A stretch of 64,000 bases of DNA, from assembly GCF_002135295.1 (NCBI RefSeq), contig NZ_NEGG01000014.1, forward strand, positions 31,024 through 95,023, written 5' to 3'. Every line of letters begins with the position of its first letter. Positions within the stretch are counted from its first letter, which is position 1. Source of the stretch: Acinetobacter sp. ANC 5054 (GTDB lineage Bacteria > Pseudomonadota > Gammaproteobacteria > Pseudomonadales > Moraxellaceae). The notes under the pieces are model-generated. The model was not told where the DNA came from. It made no database searches and saw nothing but the letters and a program-made list of their open reading frames with translations. Made by a program: the position numbers and the translations under genes. This document shows, one piece after another, positions 63,318 to 64,000 of this stretch.

Positions 63318-63327
63318 GGATCCTAAA

Positions 63328-63756
63328 ATGTTTAATATAAAAAAAAGAACTGCACCACATGAACTAGTACAACATGCGCGTGAGCAGATCAACAATATTA
63401 TAAATAGTGCGCGTGGCGTACATTTCGTGATGGTATGTTCAACAGATGGCTTCGAACTCACCAGTGTCCATAAACGTGGTCAATATAACAACAGTAAACT
63501 TGCAGCTGTTAGTAGCTCTATACTCGCAATGGTTTCAGCTTTTATTAAAGAAATCCAACTAACGGGTTGTCAAAATATCACCCTAGATGCGGAAAATGGC
63601 AAAGCGATACTCACATCTGTTTCTGCAAAGAACCATCCAATGATTATTGTTGCTTTAACCGATAAAGATATTTTATTAGGACAAGTTTTATATTTATTAA
63701 AAACATCAACTCAATCTATCATTTCAGCAGATCAAGAATTTAATTTAGTTAAATAA
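63328..63756 (+). CDS. Roadblock/LC7 protein, 142 aa
   Basis: A Roadblock-domain protein with INNIINSARGVHFVMVCSTDGFE, HKRGQYNNSKLAAVSSSIL and ILAMVSAFIKEIQLTGCQNI, the typical pattern of MglB/CvnB-like proteins. It is preceded by AAGGA at 63317-63321 and begins at the ATG 63328; an in-frame TTG at 63289 would overlap the GTPase gene. It is the last gene before the convergent rrn operon, and most likely the direct GTPase partner. Confidence 0.82.
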   Translation: MFNIKKRTAPHELVQHAREQINNIINSARGVHFVMVCSTDGFELTSVHKRGQYNNSKLAAVSSSILAMVSAFIKEIQLTGCQNITLDAENGKAILTSVSAKNHPMIIVALTDKDILLGQVLYLLKTSTQSIISADQEFNLVK

Positions 63757-63818
63757 ATACTAGTTAAGCCATAAATAATATTAAAACTCTTTGCTAATTT
63801 TGACTTTTCCCCACACAT

Positions 63819-63857
63819 AAAAAAACACCCCCTGACTCTTTGAATCAGGGGGTGTTT
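63819..63857 (-). terminator. Terminator of the rrn operon
   Basis: Stem AAACACCCCCTGA / TCAGGGGGTGTTT, 13 bp, and T7 on the minus strand. Confidence 0.92.
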
Positions 63858-63866
63858 AGAATAATG

Positions 63867-63982
63867 AGCTGGCGATGACTTACTCTCACATGGGTAACCC
63901 CACACTACCATCAGCGCTAAGAGGTTTCACTTCTGAGTTCGGGAAGGGATCAGGTGGTTCACTCTTGCTATTGTCGCCAGCA
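63867..63982 (-). rRNA. rrf: 5S ribosomal RNA
   Basis: The reverse complement contains the conserved 5S segments CCGAACTCAGAAGTGAAAC and GATGGTAGTGTGGGG, with closing stem TGCTGGCGA / TCGCCAGC. Ends are approximate. The rest of the rrn operon lies beyond the right edge. Confidence 0.95.
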
Positions 63983-64000
63983 CAACTGTTATGACTTTGC

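Noticed and set aside
1..64000. CRISPR arrays, insertion sequences, prophage genes, tRNAs
   Set aside because: Nothing with regular repeats and spacers, transposase motifs, phage structural genes or tRNA cloverleafs was recognised by eye.

Overview
This window looks like chromosome from an Acinetobacter species. Evidence: AT-rich sequence with many hairpin terminators followed by T runs; an OmpA with the Acinetobacter-type Pro/Ala/Val hinge; a membrane quinoprotein glucose dehydrogenase beside an OprB porin; the HflX, SspA-SspB, rplM-rpsI and rsmA-apaH housekeeping sets; and the 5S end of an rrn operon entering from the right edge. The species call is inference from protein character, not from a search.

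Layout. 0-5.3 kb: 3' end of a multicopper oxidase, ygfZ, a solitary OLD-like ATPase/TOPRIM nuclease of unusually AT-rich composition, and a sorbosone/aldose dehydrogenase-like protein. 5.4-14.6 kb: small hypothetical, Sel1-repeat protein, AEC transporter, a leftward operon of OprB porin, PqqU-like TonB receptor and Old Yellow Enzyme, then mutM-parvulin and mscL. 14.8-25.3 kb: typA, xanthine permease, rsmC, amino-acid permease, ompA, orphan FimT pilin, thiolase, VOC protein. 25.3-32.8 kb: sulfite reductase with its DUF934 partner, gcd with OprB, and an AMACR-like CoA-transferase-fold enzyme. 33-39.3 kb: AraC regulator, beta-oxidation pair (thiolase plus FadJ-type multifunctional protein), Lrp regulator divergent from a LysE exporter. 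39.3-51.6 kb: small membrane, transport and lipid genes, hflX and lrgAB. 51.9-53.5 kb: three tandem DUF2147 paralogues. 53.5-57.8 kb: apaH-rsmA, a PilJ_N-like lipoprotein, pdxA. 57.9-60.9 kb: rplM-rpsI, sspA-sspB and a tail-anchored protein. 61.3-63.8 kb: Roadblock protein, winged-helix-like protein, small GTPase, Roadblock protein. 63.8-64 kb: rrn terminator and 5S rRNA.

Two themes stand out. First, a PQQ theme: a receptor strongly resembling E. coli PqqU/YncD, a membrane glucose dehydrogenase needing PQQ, a second possible PQQ enzyme and two sugar porins lie within 28 kb, with no pqq biosynthesis gene in view. This suggests PQQ scavenging for periplasmic sugar oxidation. Second, the right-hand end carries a compact GTPase/Roadblock module that resembles the actinobacterial conservons (CvnB, CvnC-like, CvnD) without the histidine kinase. 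It is the best candidate here for an undescribed signalling or polarity switch. No prophage, insertion sequence, CRISPR array or tRNA was recognised.
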